Shown here in pieces: positions 25,712-34,302 of a stretch of DNA of 64,000 nt (its first letter is position 1; every line of letters begins with the position of its first letter). The translations under genes and the position numbers were made by a program. The notes beneath the pieces are model-generated. The model saw only the letters and a program-made list of their open reading frames with translations, was not told the origin of the DNA and did no database searches. Source of the stretch: Pseudomonas sp. CBZ-4 (lineage in GTDB: Bacteria > Pseudomonadota > Gammaproteobacteria > Pseudomonadales > Pseudomonadaceae); contig NZ_ANNV01000154.1 of NCBI RefSeq assembly GCF_000346755.1, forward strand, positions 48,844 to 112,843, written 5' to 3'.

Positions 25712-26817
25712 GCCAGCCATTCCTGCTGAACCTGCGCAATCTGGCATGCGGCTATCAAGATCAACGGGTGGTGCAGAACCTCAATCTGCACCTCAACGCT
25801 GGCGACATCGGCTGCCTGCTGGGCTCCTCGGGTTGCGGCAAGACCACCACCCTGCGCGCGATCGCCGGGTTTGAGCCGGTGCACGAAGGGGAAATCAGCC
25901 TGGCCGGCGAAGTGATCTCCAGCGCCGGTTTCACCCTGGCACCGGAGAAACGTCGCATCGGCATGGTGTTCCAGGACTACGCGCTGTTTCCCCACCTCAG
26001 CGTGGCGGACAACATTGCGTTCGGCATTCGCAAGCACCCGCAAAAAGACCGCGTGGTCGCCGAGTTGCTGGAACTGGTCAACCTGAAGAACCTGGGCAAG
26101 CGCTTCCCCCACGAGCTTTCCGGCGGGCAGCAACAACGCGTCGCCCTCGCCCGCGCCCTGGCGCCGGAACCGCAACTGCTGCTACTGGATGAGCCGTTCT
26201 CCAACCTCGACGGCGAACTGCGGCGCAAGCTCAGCCACGAAGTGCGCGACATCCTCAAGGCGCGCGGCACCAGTGCGATCCTGGTGACCCATGACCAGGA
26301 AGAAGCGTTCGCCGTGAGCGATCAGGTCGGCGTCTTCAAGGAAGGCCGCCTGGAGCAATGGGACACGCCCTACAACCTCTATCACGAACCGCAGACAACC
26401 TATGTCGCGAGCTTTATCGGCCAGGGTTATTTCATCCGTGGCCAATTGAGCTCGCCGGACTCGGTCAGCACCGAACTGGGCGACCTGCGCGGAAACCGCG
26501 CCTACCCTTGGCCAACCGGTGGCGCCGTGGATGTATTGCTGCGCCCCGACGACATCGTCTACGCGCCAGACAGCACGTTGAAAGCGCGGATCGTGGGCAA
26601 GACCTTCCTCGGCGCGTCGACCCTGTATCGCCTGCAACTGCCGACGGGTGCGCAGTTGGAGTCGATTTTTCCAAGCCACGCCGACCATCAGGTGGGCGCG
26701 GATGTGGGGATTCGGGTGGCGGCGGAGCATCTCGTACTGTTCCAGGCGTCAGGAAGTGTGGCGGCGCAGATTCCGCAATCCGATTCCGGCGTGCGCCGTT
26801 ACAGCGCTGCCCACTGA
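25708..26817 (+). CDS. ABC transporter ATP-binding protein, FbpC-like (solo)
   Basis: A 369-residue ATPase of the iron(III)/polyamine/sulfate importer group. Walker A GSSGCGKT is near residue 37, Q-loop QDYALFPHLS, signature LSGGQQQR near 139, Walker B LLLLDEPF near 159, H-loop VTHDQEE. A C-terminal TOBE-like regulatory domain follows residue 240 (VDVLLRPDDIVYA). No permease or binding protein is adjacent, and the gene overlaps argF by four bases (ATGA). FbpC of ferric transport is the closest guess; substrate unproven. Confidence 0.88.
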   Translation: MSQPFLLNLRNLACGYQDQRVVQNLNLHLNAGDIGCLLGSSGCGKTTTLRAIAGFEPVHEGEISLAGEVISSAGFTLAPEKRRIGMVFQDYALFPHLSVADNIAFGIRKHPQKDRVVAELLELVNLKNLGKRFPHELSGGQQQRVALARALAPEPQLLLLDEPFSNLDGELRRKLSHEVRDILKARGTSAILVTHDQEEAFAVSDQVGVFKEGRLEQWDTPYNLYHEPQTTYVASFIGQGYFIRGQLSSPDSVSTELGDLRGNRAYPWPTGGAVDVLLRPDDIVYAPDSTLKARIVGKTFLGASTLYRLQLPTGAQLESIFPSHADHQVGADVGIRVAAEHLVLFQASGSVAAQIPQSDSGVRRYSAAH

Positions 26818-26836
26818 AAAAACCGGATCAAAAAAT

Positions 26837-26923
26837 GTGGGAGCGGGCTTGCCCGCGATTGCGGTGGATCAGTCAAAAACATATCGACTGGCACACCGCT
26901 ATCGCAGGCAAGCCAGCTCCCAC
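26837..26923. repeat. REP doublet (inverted pair)
   Basis: GTGGGAGCGGGCTTGCCCGC followed 41 bases later by its diverged inverted copy ATCGCAGGCAAGCCAGCTCC. Such head-to-head REP pairs (REPINs) are scattered in P. fluorescens genomes and spread by a RAYT transposase encoded elsewhere. Confidence 0.92.
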
Positions 26924-26954
26924 ATTCGTTTTGCATAGGTTCTAAGAAAGGTAA

Positions 26955-27425
26955 TCAGGCCCGCCCAATCGGCGCAAATTTCGCATGGGTATGCTCCGCC
27001 AACACCGCTGCCGGCAACTCAACCTCAAGCCCCCTTCTCCCCGCACTCACAAAAATCGTCGCAAACGGCTGCGCCGTCTCATCGATAAACGTACGCAAGC
27101 GCTTCTTCTGCCCCAACGGGCTGATCCCTCCCAGCAAATAACCGGTAGAGCGCTGCGCCGCCGCTGGATCCGCCATTTCAACTTTTTTAACCCCCGCCGC
27201 GTGAGCCAGGGCTTTCAGGTCCAGGCTTCCGACGACCGGCACCACCGCCACCAATAATTCGCCCTTTTCACTGCTGGCCAGCAAGGTCTTGAACACCTGC
27301 GCCGGATCCAGCGCCAACTTCTCCGCGGCCTCCAGGCCATACGAAGCCGCCTTGGGATCATGTTCATAACTGTGAATACGATGTTCGGCGCGAACTTTTT
27401 TCAACAGGTCCAATGCAGGGGTCAT
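26955..27425 (-). CDS. ybaK: Cys-tRNA(Pro)/Cys-tRNA(Cys) deacylase YbaK
   Basis: A 156-residue editing deacylase of the YbaK/EbsC family that clears mischarged Cys-tRNA(Pro). The start at 27425 (MTPALDLLKKVRAEHRI) is taken because the 36-residue extension upstream has no family match. The conserved VFKTLLA, the catalytic-site Lys in QVFKTL, and GYLLGGISPLGQKK are present. Confidence 0.93.
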   Translation of the reverse strand: MTPALDLLKKVRAEHRIHSYEHDPKAASYGLEAAEKLALDPAQVFKTLLASSEKGELLVAVVPVVGSLDLKALAHAAGVKKVEMADPAAAQRSTGYLLGGISPLGQKKRLRTFIDETAQPFATIFVSAGRRGLEVELPAAVLAEHTHAKFAPIGRA

Positions 27426-27549
27426 GCTGGCTCCAGGCGTGGCAAACAGATGGCCAATTCTAGGCCAAGCCCGCGTAAAACGCTCTACTGCGCACGCTTC
27501 GCCGTACACACACAATGTTACAAGCGTGATCATTCACCCGATCAATAGT

Positions 27550-27621
27550 TTGAAAGTGACCAATGGTTCACTTTCGACCTTTGACAGCCGTCATTCTTGT
27601 CTATATTTTTTCGTTTCCGAA
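27550..27621 (+). promoter_or_regulatory. Candidate GlpR-type operators upstream of glpF
   Basis: GAAAGTGA-N7-TCACTTTC (about 27552-27575) and TTCG-TTTC-CGAA (27610-27621) are inverted repeats in the 326-base gap before glpF. The second looks like DeoR-family operators. GlpR, encoded at 30274, is the expected binder. Inferred from symmetry and context only. Confidence 0.4.
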
Positions 27622-27751
27622 TACTGTAGGAATGCACCTGCAGCACTCGAGCAGTAAGCCGTGTCCGGGATGGGGATCCTTGCCACGGTGAAAATCGCGC
27701 AACGCTCCGTTGAGAGCGTGCGCCAGACAAGAACAACAACTGAGGTTTTCC

Positions 27752-28606
27752 ATGACAACTGCTCTTCAACAGCCTTCACTTTCGAGCCAATGCATGGCCG
27801 AATTCCTGGGGACTGCGCTGCTGATCTTCTTCGGTACAGGATGCGTCGCTGCGCTCAAGGTCGCGGGTGCCAGCTTTGGTTTGTGGGAAATCAGCATTAT
27901 CTGGGGGGTGGGCGTCAGCATGGCGATCTACCTGAGCGCCGGTATTTCCGGGGCGCACCTCAACCCGGCGGTGAGTATCGCCCTGTGCATTTTCGCCGAC
28001 TTCGAAAAGCGCAAACTGCCCTTCTACATTCTCGCCCAGGTCGCTGGCGCCTTCTGCTCGGCCGCCCTGGTGTACACCCTCTACAGCAATCTGTTTTTCG
28101 ATTACGAACAAACCCACCATATGGTGCGCGGCTCCCAGGCCAGCCTGGAGTTGGCGTCGGTGTTCTCCACCTACCCCCATGCGCTGCTGAGCACCGCCCA
28201 GGCGTTCCTGGTGGAAGTGGTGATCACCGCGATCCTGATGGGCGTGATCATGGCCCTCACCGATGACAACAACGGCCTGCCACGCGGCCCGTTGGCCCCG
28301 CTGCTGATCGGCCTGCTGATCGCCGTGATCGGTAGCGCCATGGGCCCGTTGACCGGCTTCGCGATGAACCCGGCACGGGATTTCGGACCCAAGCTGATGA
28401 CCTTTTTCGCTGGCTGGGGTGAAATAGCCTTTACTGGCGGTCGCGATATTCCTTACTTCCTGATTCCTGTTTTCGCGCCGATTGTCGGCGCATGCCTGGG
28501 TGCTGCGGCCTATCGCGGGCTGATTGCCCGTCATCTGCCAAGTGCCGCACCTGCTGCTGAAGAAACACCTGACACGGCTGTCAACGGCAAGACCCGTATT
28601 TCCTGA
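27752..28606 (+). CDS. glpF: Glycerol uptake facilitator (aquaglyceroporin)
   Basis: A 284-residue MIP-family channel for glycerol. From the ATG at 27752 it has six membrane helices and the two pore NPA motifs: HLNPAVSIAL (near residue 70) and MNPARDFGPK (near residue 205). The Asp after NPAR marks the glycerol-conducting subgroup. First gene of the glp set; a ribosome site (TGAGG) precedes the start. Confidence 0.95.
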   Translation: MTTALQQPSLSSQCMAEFLGTALLIFFGTGCVAALKVAGASFGLWEISIIWGVGVSMAIYLSAGISGAHLNPAVSIALCIFADFEKRKLPFYILAQVAGAFCSAALVYTLYSNLFFDYEQTHHMVRGSQASLELASVFSTYPHALLSTAQAFLVEVVITAILMGVIMALTDDNNGLPRGPLAPLLIGLLIAVIGSAMGPLTGFAMNPARDFGPKLMTFFAGWGEIAFTGGRDIPYFLIPVFAPIVGACLGAAAYRGLIARHLPSAAPAAEETPDTAVNGKTRIS

Positions 28607-28684
28607 TAGCGCCAGCCTGGACGCACCTGCCCTTTTTGCGGCCCAGGCTGATTACCGACTTTCTTATTTCCCAAGGCATTCGAC

Positions 28685-30190
28685 ATGACCGACATTCAGA
28701 ATAAGAACTACATCATCGCCCTTGACCAAGGCACCACCAGCTCGCGAGCGATCATCTTTGATCGTGACGCCAACGTGGTGTGCACCGCCCAGCGCGAGTT
28801 CGCCCAGCATTACCCGCAAGCGGGCTGGGTCGAGCATGACCCGATGGAAATCTTCGCCACCCAGAGCGCGGTGATGGTCGAGGCCCTGGCCCAGGCCGGC
28901 CTGCACCATGACCAGGTCGCCGCGATCGGCATCACCAACCAGCGTGAAACCACCGTGGTGTGGGACAAGATCACCGGCCGCCCGATCTACAACGCCATCG
29001 TCTGGCAGTGCCGCCGCAGCACCGAGATCTGCCAGCAGCTCAAGCGCGACGGCCACGAGCAGTACATCAGCGACACCACCGGCCTGGTCACCGACCCGTA
29101 CTTCTCCGGCACCAAGCTCAAGTGGATCCTCGACAACGTCGAAGGCAGCCGCGAGCGTGCACGCAACGGCGAACTGCTGTTCGGCACCGTCGACAGCTGG
29201 CTGATCTGGAAATTTACCGGCGGCAAGACCCACGTCACCGACTACACCAACGCCTCGCGCACCATGCTCTTCAACATCCACACCCTGGAGTGGGATGCGA
29301 AGATGCTGGAGATCCTCGACATTCCCCGCGAAATGCTGCCGGAAGTGAAGTCGTCGTCGGAAATCTACGGCCGCACCAAAAGCGGCATCGCCATCGGCGG
29401 TATCGCCGGCGACCAACAGGCCGCGCTGTTCGGCCAAATGTGCGTCGAAGCCGGCCAGGCCAAGAACACCTACGGCACCGGCTGCTTCCTGCTGATGAAC
29501 ACCGGCGACAAGGCGGTGAAATCCAAGCACGGCATGCTCACCACCATCGCGTGCGGCCCCCGTGGCGAAGTGGCCTACGCCCTGGAAGGCGCGGTGTTCA
29601 ACGGCGGCTCCACTGTGCAGTGGTTGCGTGACGAGCTGAAAATCATCAACGACGCCCACGACACCGAATACTTCGCCGGCAAGGTCAAGGACAGCAACGG
29701 CGTGTACCTGGTGCCCGCCTTCACCGGCCTGGGCGCTCCTTATTGGGACCCGTATGCCCGTGGCGCGCTGTTCGGCCTGACCCGTGGCGTACGCGTGGAT
29801 CACATTATTCGTGCAGCCCTGGAGTCGATTGCCTACCAGACCCGCGACGTGCTCGACGCCATGCAACAGGACTCCGGCGAACGCCTCAAAGCCCTGCGCG
29901 TGGACGGCGGCGCCGTGGCCAACAACTTCCTGATGCAATTCCAGGCCGACATCCTCGGCACCCAGGTCGAGCGCCCGCAAATGCGCGAAACCACCGCACT
30001 CGGCGCGGCCTACCTGGCTGGCCTGGCGTGCGGTTTCTGGGGCAGCCTGGACGAGTTGCGCGGCAAGGCGGTGATCGAGCGCGAATTCGAACCACAACTG
30101 GACGAAGCGGCCAAAGAGAAGCTCTACGCCGGCTGGCAAAAAGCCGTTAGCCGCACCCGTGACTGGGAGCCCCACGAAGGCGCCGAATAA
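28685..30190 (+). CDS. glpK: Glycerol kinase
   Basis: A 501-residue FGGY-family kinase making sn-glycerol 3-phosphate. The N-terminal ALDQGTTSSRAIIFD phosphate loop, the FGTVDSWLIWKFTGG segment and the C-terminal RVDGGAVANNFLMQFQADIL ATP-binding region are intact. It lies 78 bases downstream of glpF, probably in one operon. Confidence 0.98.
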   Translation: MTDIQNKNYIIALDQGTTSSRAIIFDRDANVVCTAQREFAQHYPQAGWVEHDPMEIFATQSAVMVEALAQAGLHHDQVAAIGITNQRETTVVWDKITGRPIYNAIVWQCRRSTEICQQLKRDGHEQYISDTTGLVTDPYFSGTKLKWILDNVEGSRERARNGELLFGTVDSWLIWKFTGGKTHVTDYTNASRTMLFNIHTLEWDAKMLEILDIPREMLPEVKSSSEIYGRTKSGIAIGGIAGDQQAALFGQMCVEAGQAKNTYGTGCFLLMNTGDKAVKSKHGMLTTIACGPRGEVAYALEGAVFNGGSTVQWLRDELKIINDAHDTEYFAGKVKDSNGVYLVPAFTGLGAPYWDPYARGALFGLTRGVRVDHIIRAALESIAYQTRDVLDAMQQDSGERLKALRVDGGAVANNFLMQFQADILGTQVERPQMRETTALGAAYLAGLACGFWGSLDELRGKAVIEREFEPQLDEAAKEKLYAGWQKAVSRTRDWEPHEGAE

Positions 30191-30273
30191 GCCAACGTCA
30201 GGTTGTAACTGGCCGGGAGCCGATTCCTGCGTCATCATGGGCCACTTTTGTATGGCAGCCCAAAGGACGCCCA

Positions 30274-31029
30274 ATGAATCTGCCTCCCCGCCAACAACAA
30301 ATCCTCGAACTGGTCCGCGAACGCGGCTACGTCAGTATCGAGGAAATGGCGCAGCTGTTCGTCGTCACCCCGCAAACCATCCGCCGCGATATCAACCAGC
30401 TGGCGGACGCCAATCTGCTGCGCCGCTACCACGGCGGCGCGGCCTATGACTCCAGTGTCGAGAACACCGCGTACGCCATGCGCGCCGACCAGATGCGCGA
30501 CGAGAAACAGCGCATCGGCGAAGCCATTGCCGCACAGATCCCCGACCACGCCTCGCTGTTCATCAATATCGGCACCACCACCGAATCCATCGCCCGCGCG
30601 TTGCTCAACCACAACCACCTGAAAATCATCACCAACAACCTCAACGTCGCCACCATGCTCAGTGCCAAGGACGACTTCGACGTGCTGCTGACCGGCGGCA
30701 ACGTGCGCCGCGATGGCGGTGTGGTGGGCCAGGCCAGTGTGGATTTCATCAACCAGTTCAAGGTGGATTTTGCCTTGGTTGGCATCAGCGGCATCGATGA
30801 AGATGGCAGCCTGCTGGACTTTGATTACCAGGAAGTGCGGGTGTCCCAGGCGATCATTGCCAATGCACGACAGGTGATTCTGGCGGCGGATTCGAGCAAG
30901 TTCGGGCGCAATGCCATGATTCGCCTGGGGCCGATCAGCCTGGTGGATTGCTTGGTGACCGACCAACAGCCGGTGCCGGCGTTGGTGCAGTTGTTGAGTG
31001 AGCATAAGGTGCGGCTGGAAGTCGTTTAA
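30274..31029 (+). CDS. glpR: Glycerol-3-phosphate regulon repressor
   Basis: A 251-residue DeoR-family repressor. The N-terminal winged helix-turn-helix (MNLPPRQQQILELVRERGYV...TPQTIRRDINQLAD) is followed by the DeoR sugar-phosphate sensor domain (INIGTTTESIARAL, LTGGNVRRDGGVVG). It sits between glpK and glpD and would repress them until glycerol 3-phosphate binds. Confidence 0.96.
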   Translation: MNLPPRQQQILELVRERGYVSIEEMAQLFVVTPQTIRRDINQLADANLLRRYHGGAAYDSSVENTAYAMRADQMRDEKQRIGEAIAAQIPDHASLFINIGTTTESIARALLNHNHLKIITNNLNVATMLSAKDDFDVLLTGGNVRRDGGVVGQASVDFINQFKVDFALVGISGIDEDGSLLDFDYQEVRVSQAIIANARQVILAADSSKFGRNAMIRLGPISLVDCLVTDQQPVPALVQLLSEHKVRLEVV

Positions 31030-31062
31030 ACCTTCGAACTCTCGGGTGACTGGACCGCCGCC

Positions 31063-31144
31063 ATCGCGGGCAAGCCCGCTCCCACATTCGACCGCATTCC
31101 CATGCTGGAACTCGGTCAACTGTGGGAGCGGGCTTGCCCGCGAT
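31063..31144. repeat. REP doublet (inverted pair)
   Basis: ATCGCGGGCAAGCCCGCTCC and, 36 bases on, its exact inverted copy GTGGGAGCGGGCTTGCCCGC. Both halves are of the G-rich (GCGGGC) subtype, and they separate glpR from glpD. Confidence 0.92.
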
Positions 31145-31285
31145 GGCGATCTACCTAGCACCGACCTCCCCAAGCCTGCATCTGGCTCCTGTTCACAAAT
31201 TTTCCTTCCCCAGCCCTTCGATGAATTTTTTCAATCGAACTCGGCTGGCTGCGCGCGCATTTATCAGCTACCATTTTCGCAAATG

Positions 31286-31299
31286 AACATTAATGTTCG
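31286..31299 (+). promoter_or_regulatory. Candidate GlpR operator upstream of glpD
   Basis: GAACATTAATGTTC, a perfect 14-base palindrome 34 bases before glpD. Its ATGTTCGA arm resembles known E. coli GlpR operators (WATKYTCGWW type). Confidence 0.6.
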
Positions 31300-31332
31300 A
31301 ATTCCAAGACGAAAAAATCGCGAGGCCAGCCG

Positions 31333-32871
31333 ATGAACCCTTCCACCTTGCCTGCTCCACCGCTTGCCGAAGTCTATGACGTCGCCGTAATCGGCGGCGG
31401 GATCAATGGCGTCGGCATTGCAGCAGACGCAGCCGGGCGCGGTTTGTCGGTGTTCCTTTGTGAAAAGGACGACCTGGCCAGCCACACCTCTTCCGCCAGC
31501 AGCAAGCTGATCCACGGCGGCCTGCGCTACCTCGAACATTACGAATTCCGCCTGGTGCGCGAAGCCCTCGCTGAACGTGAAGTGCTGCTGGCCAAGGCCC
31601 CGCACATCGTCAAGCAGATGCGCTTCGTCCTGCCGCACCGCCCGCACCTGCGCCCGGCGTGGATGATTCGTGCCGGCCTGTTCCTGTACGACAACCTCGG
31701 CAAGCGCGAAAAGCTCGCCGGTTCGAAAAGCCTCAAGTTCGGCGCCGACAGCCCGCTGAAAAGCGAAATCACCAAAGGCTTCGAATACTCCGACTGCTGG
31801 GTCGATGACGCCCGCCTCGTGGTGTTGAACGCCATGGCCGCCCGCGAGAAAGGCGCGCACATCCACACCCAGACCCGTTGCATCAGCGCGCACCGCAGCA
31901 AGGGCCTGTGGGAAATGAACATGGAACGTGCCGATGGCAGCCTGTTCTCGATCCGTGCCCGCGCACTGGTCAACGCCGCTGGCCCGTGGGTTGCCAAGTT
32001 CATCAAGGATGACCTCAAGCTGGATTCGCCCTACGGCATCCGCTTGATCCAGGGCAGCCACCTGATCGTGCCGAAACTCTACGAAGGCGCCCACGCCCAC
32101 ATCCTGCAGAACGAAGACCAGCGCATCGTCTTCACCATTCCGTACCTGAACCACCTGACCATCATCGGCACCACCGACCGCGAATACACCGGCGACCCGG
32201 CGAAGGTGGCGATCACCGAAGGTGAAACCGACTACATGCTCAAGGTGGTCAACGCGCACTTCAAGAAGCAGTTGAGCCGCGACGACATCGTGCACACCTA
32301 CTCCGGCGTACGTCCGCTGTGCAACGACGAGTCCGATAACCCGTCGGCCATTACCCGCGACTACACCCTGGCGCTCTCCGGCGGCACGGGCGAGGCGCCG
32401 ATCCTGTCGGTGTTCGGCGGCAAGCTGACCACCTACCGCAAGCTCGCCGAGTCGGCGATGGCGCAACTGGCGCCGTACTTCACGCAGATGCGCCCCAGCT
32501 GGACCGCCAAGGCCAGCCTGCCCGGCGGCGAAGACATGACCACGCCCGAAGCCCTGGCCGAAGCGATCCGCCACAAGTTCGACTGGGTACCGAGCGAAAT
32601 CGCGCGCCGCTGGTCCACCACCTACGGCAGCCGCACCTGGCGCCTGCTGGAAGGCGTGCAATCGCTGGCGGATCTGGGCGAGCACCTCGGGGGCGGCCTG
32701 TACACCCGCGAAGTCGACTACCTGTGCACGGAAGAGTGGGCGACCCAGCCCCAGGACGTCCTGTGGCGCCGTACCAAGCTCGGCCTGTTCACCACCCCGG
32801 AAGAACAGGACAACGTGCAGCGTTATCTGTCCAAGGTTGAGCGCAATCGCGGCAAGATCGAAGCGGCCTGA
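31333..32871 (+). CDS. glpD: Aerobic glycerol-3-phosphate dehydrogenase
   Basis: A 512-residue FAD enzyme at the inner membrane that oxidises glycerol 3-phosphate to dihydroxyacetone phosphate and feeds the quinone pool. The FAD-binding VIGGGINGVGIAADAAGRG is at about residues 20-38, with SSKLIHGGLRYLEHYEF after it, and a C-terminal GlpO domain (DWVPSEIARRWSTTYG). It has its own promoter region and operator. Confidence 0.98.
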   Translation: MNPSTLPAPPLAEVYDVAVIGGGINGVGIAADAAGRGLSVFLCEKDDLASHTSSASSKLIHGGLRYLEHYEFRLVREALAEREVLLAKAPHIVKQMRFVLPHRPHLRPAWMIRAGLFLYDNLGKREKLAGSKSLKFGADSPLKSEITKGFEYSDCWVDDARLVVLNAMAAREKGAHIHTQTRCISAHRSKGLWEMNMERADGSLFSIRARALVNAAGPWVAKFIKDDLKLDSPYGIRLIQGSHLIVPKLYEGAHAHILQNEDQRIVFTIPYLNHLTIIGTTDREYTGDPAKVAITEGETDYMLKVVNAHFKKQLSRDDIVHTYSGVRPLCNDESDNPSAITRDYTLALSGGTGEAPILSVFGGKLTTYRKLAESAMAQLAPYFTQMRPSWTAKASLPGGEDMTTPEALAEAIRHKFDWVPSEIARRWSTTYGSRTWRLLEGVQSLADLGEHLGGGLYTREVDYLCTEEWATQPQDVLWRRTKLGLFTTPEEQDNVQRYLSKVERNRGKIEAA

Positions 32872-32887
32872 TCGATCTTCCATACAG

Positions 32888-32921
32888 AAGCCCCTGCGCC
32901 GCGAGGCCCGGGGGCTTTTTT
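32888..32921 (+). terminator. Intrinsic terminator after glpD
   Basis: AAGCCCC...GGGGGCTTTTTT hairpin with a G+C-rich 14-16 base loop, 16 bases after the glpD stop. Confidence 0.8.
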
Positions 32922-32933
32922 ACGTCCGCCCCA

Positions 32934-32978
32934 TTCGGTTTTCCGAACGCAACGTCCCTGGCGATTCGGTTTGCCGGA
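32934..32978 (+). promoter_or_regulatory. Two AauR-type activator sites upstream of aatJ
   Basis: TTCGGTTTTCCGAA (32934-32947, perfect inverted repeat) and TTCGGTTTGCCGGA (32965-32978, one mismatch), 31 bases apart. The TTCGG-N4-CCGAA form is what I recall for AauR, the response regulator for acidic amino acid uptake in P. putida. They lie 75-120 bases upstream of a sigma-54 promoter, as expected for an enhancer. Confidence 0.7.
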
Positions 32979-33053
32979 TTAAATGTAGGAAAATTCGCCG
33001 TCACACAAAGTTAATCATCATATAAATCATAGAGTTAGACTTTTGTTTCGGGT

Positions 33054-33070
33054 CTGGCACGACTCATGCT
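33054..33070 (+). promoter_or_regulatory. Sigma-54 promoter of aatJ operon
   Basis: CTGGCACGACTCATGCT matches the -24/-12 consensus (TGGCACG-N4-TTGC) with correct GG-GC spacing. It is about 115 bases before the aatJ start. Confidence 0.8.
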
Positions 33071-33182
33071 CTACACTCCCTGACGATTGCCTGAGACGCC
33101 TCAGGAGCCGTCACGGGCATTCGCTGTACAAGAGAGCCGTTTAGCCGGCTTCATAAAAAAAACAAATGTCGAGGAAGTATTG

Positions 33183-34109
33183 ATGCGCATCGTTCCCCAT
33201 ATCCTGGGCGCAGCTATCGCTGCTGCTCTGATCAGCACTCCAGTTTTCGCCGCCGAACTCACCGGCACACTGAAGAAAATCAACGACTCCGGCACCATCA
33301 CCCTCGCGCACCGCGACAGCTCCATTCCGTTTTCCTACATCGCGGATGGTTCGGGCAAGCCAGTGGGCTACTCCCACGACATTCAGTTGGCCGTCGTCGA
33401 GCAACTGAAAAAAGACCTGAATAAACCCGACCTGAAGGCCAAGTACAACCTGGTCACTTCGCAAACTCGTATTCCGCTGATCCAGAACGGCACCGCGGAC
33501 CTCGAGTGCGGCTCCACCACCAACAACGCCGAACGCGCCCAGCAGGTTGATTTCACCGTCAACATCTTCGAAATCGGCACCCGCCTGCTGGTCAAGAAAG
33601 ACAAGGATGGCAAGCCGTCCTACGCTGACTTCGCCGACCTCAAAGGCAAAAACGTCGTGACCACCGCCGGCACCACGTCCGAGCGCATCATCAAGGCGAT
33701 GAACGCCGACAAGCAGATGGGCATGAACGTCATCTCCGCCAAAGACCACGGCGAATCCTTCCAGATGCTGGAAAGCGGCCGCGCCGTAGCGTTCATGATG
33801 GACGACGCCCTGCTGGCCGGTGAAGAAGCCAAGGCCAAGAAGCCGGACGACTGGGTCATCACCGGTACTCCGCAGTCCTTCGAAGCCTACGCGTGCATGG
33901 TGCGTAAAGACGACCCAGCCTTCAAAAAGGCCGTGGATGACGCCATCGTCGCCCTGTACAAATCCGGCGAGATCAACAAGATCTACAGCAAGTGGTTCGA
34001 GAGCCCGATCCCACCAAAAGGCCTGAACCTGAACTTCCCGATGAGCGACAAGGTGAAGGAGCTGATCGCCAACCCAAGCGACAAACCAGCGCCTGACGTA
34101 AAAATCTGA
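33183..34109 (+). CDS. aatJ: Glutamate/aspartate ABC transporter periplasmic binding protein
   Basis: A 308-residue family-3 solute-binding protein (GltI/AatJ). The ATG at 33183 follows GAGGAAG and opens a clear signal peptide cleaved near residue 23 (STPVFA-AELTG). The ligand-binding core (ITLAHRDSSIPFSY, IPLIQNGTADLECGSTTNN, ERAQQVDFTVN) fits acidic amino-acid binders. First gene of aatJ-aatQ-aatM-aatP; sigma-54 and AauR-like sites upstream agree with that substrate. Confidence 0.94.
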   Translation: MRIVPHILGAAIAAALISTPVFAAELTGTLKKINDSGTITLAHRDSSIPFSYIADGSGKPVGYSHDIQLAVVEQLKKDLNKPDLKAKYNLVTSQTRIPLIQNGTADLECGSTTNNAERAQQVDFTVNIFEIGTRLLVKKDKDGKPSYADFADLKGKNVVTTAGTTSERIIKAMNADKQMGMNVISAKDHGESFQMLESGRAVAFMMDDALLAGEEAKAKKPDDWVITGTPQSFEAYACMVRKDDPAFKKAVDDAIVALYKSGEINKIYSKWFESPIPPKGLNLNFPMSDKVKELIANPSDKPAPDVKI

Positions 34110-34128
34110 TACCTGACTAAGCTTATCT

Positions 34129-34154
34129 CCTGAGGGAGCCAACCCTCCCTCAGG
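34129..34154 (+). other. Intercistronic hairpin after aatJ
   Basis: CCTGAGGGAG-CCAACC-CTCCCTCAGG, a perfect 10-bp stem 19 bases after the aatJ stop with no following T run. Hairpins of this kind protect the binding-protein message and raise its level over that of the permease genes. The 193-base gap contains nothing else clear. Confidence 0.65.
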
Positions 34155-34302
34155 CGTCTGTTACTACCTGCTGGCTTTATTTGGAACACTCGACCTGGCG
34201 GTTTTCGAGCCGATCTTGTGTGCCTGGCGTTCACCGTCGGGCGGGAATGGATTTTCCCCAAGCGGGTGCTTGTACATTGATCGACTTCGAGGGGAGACCC
34301 TA

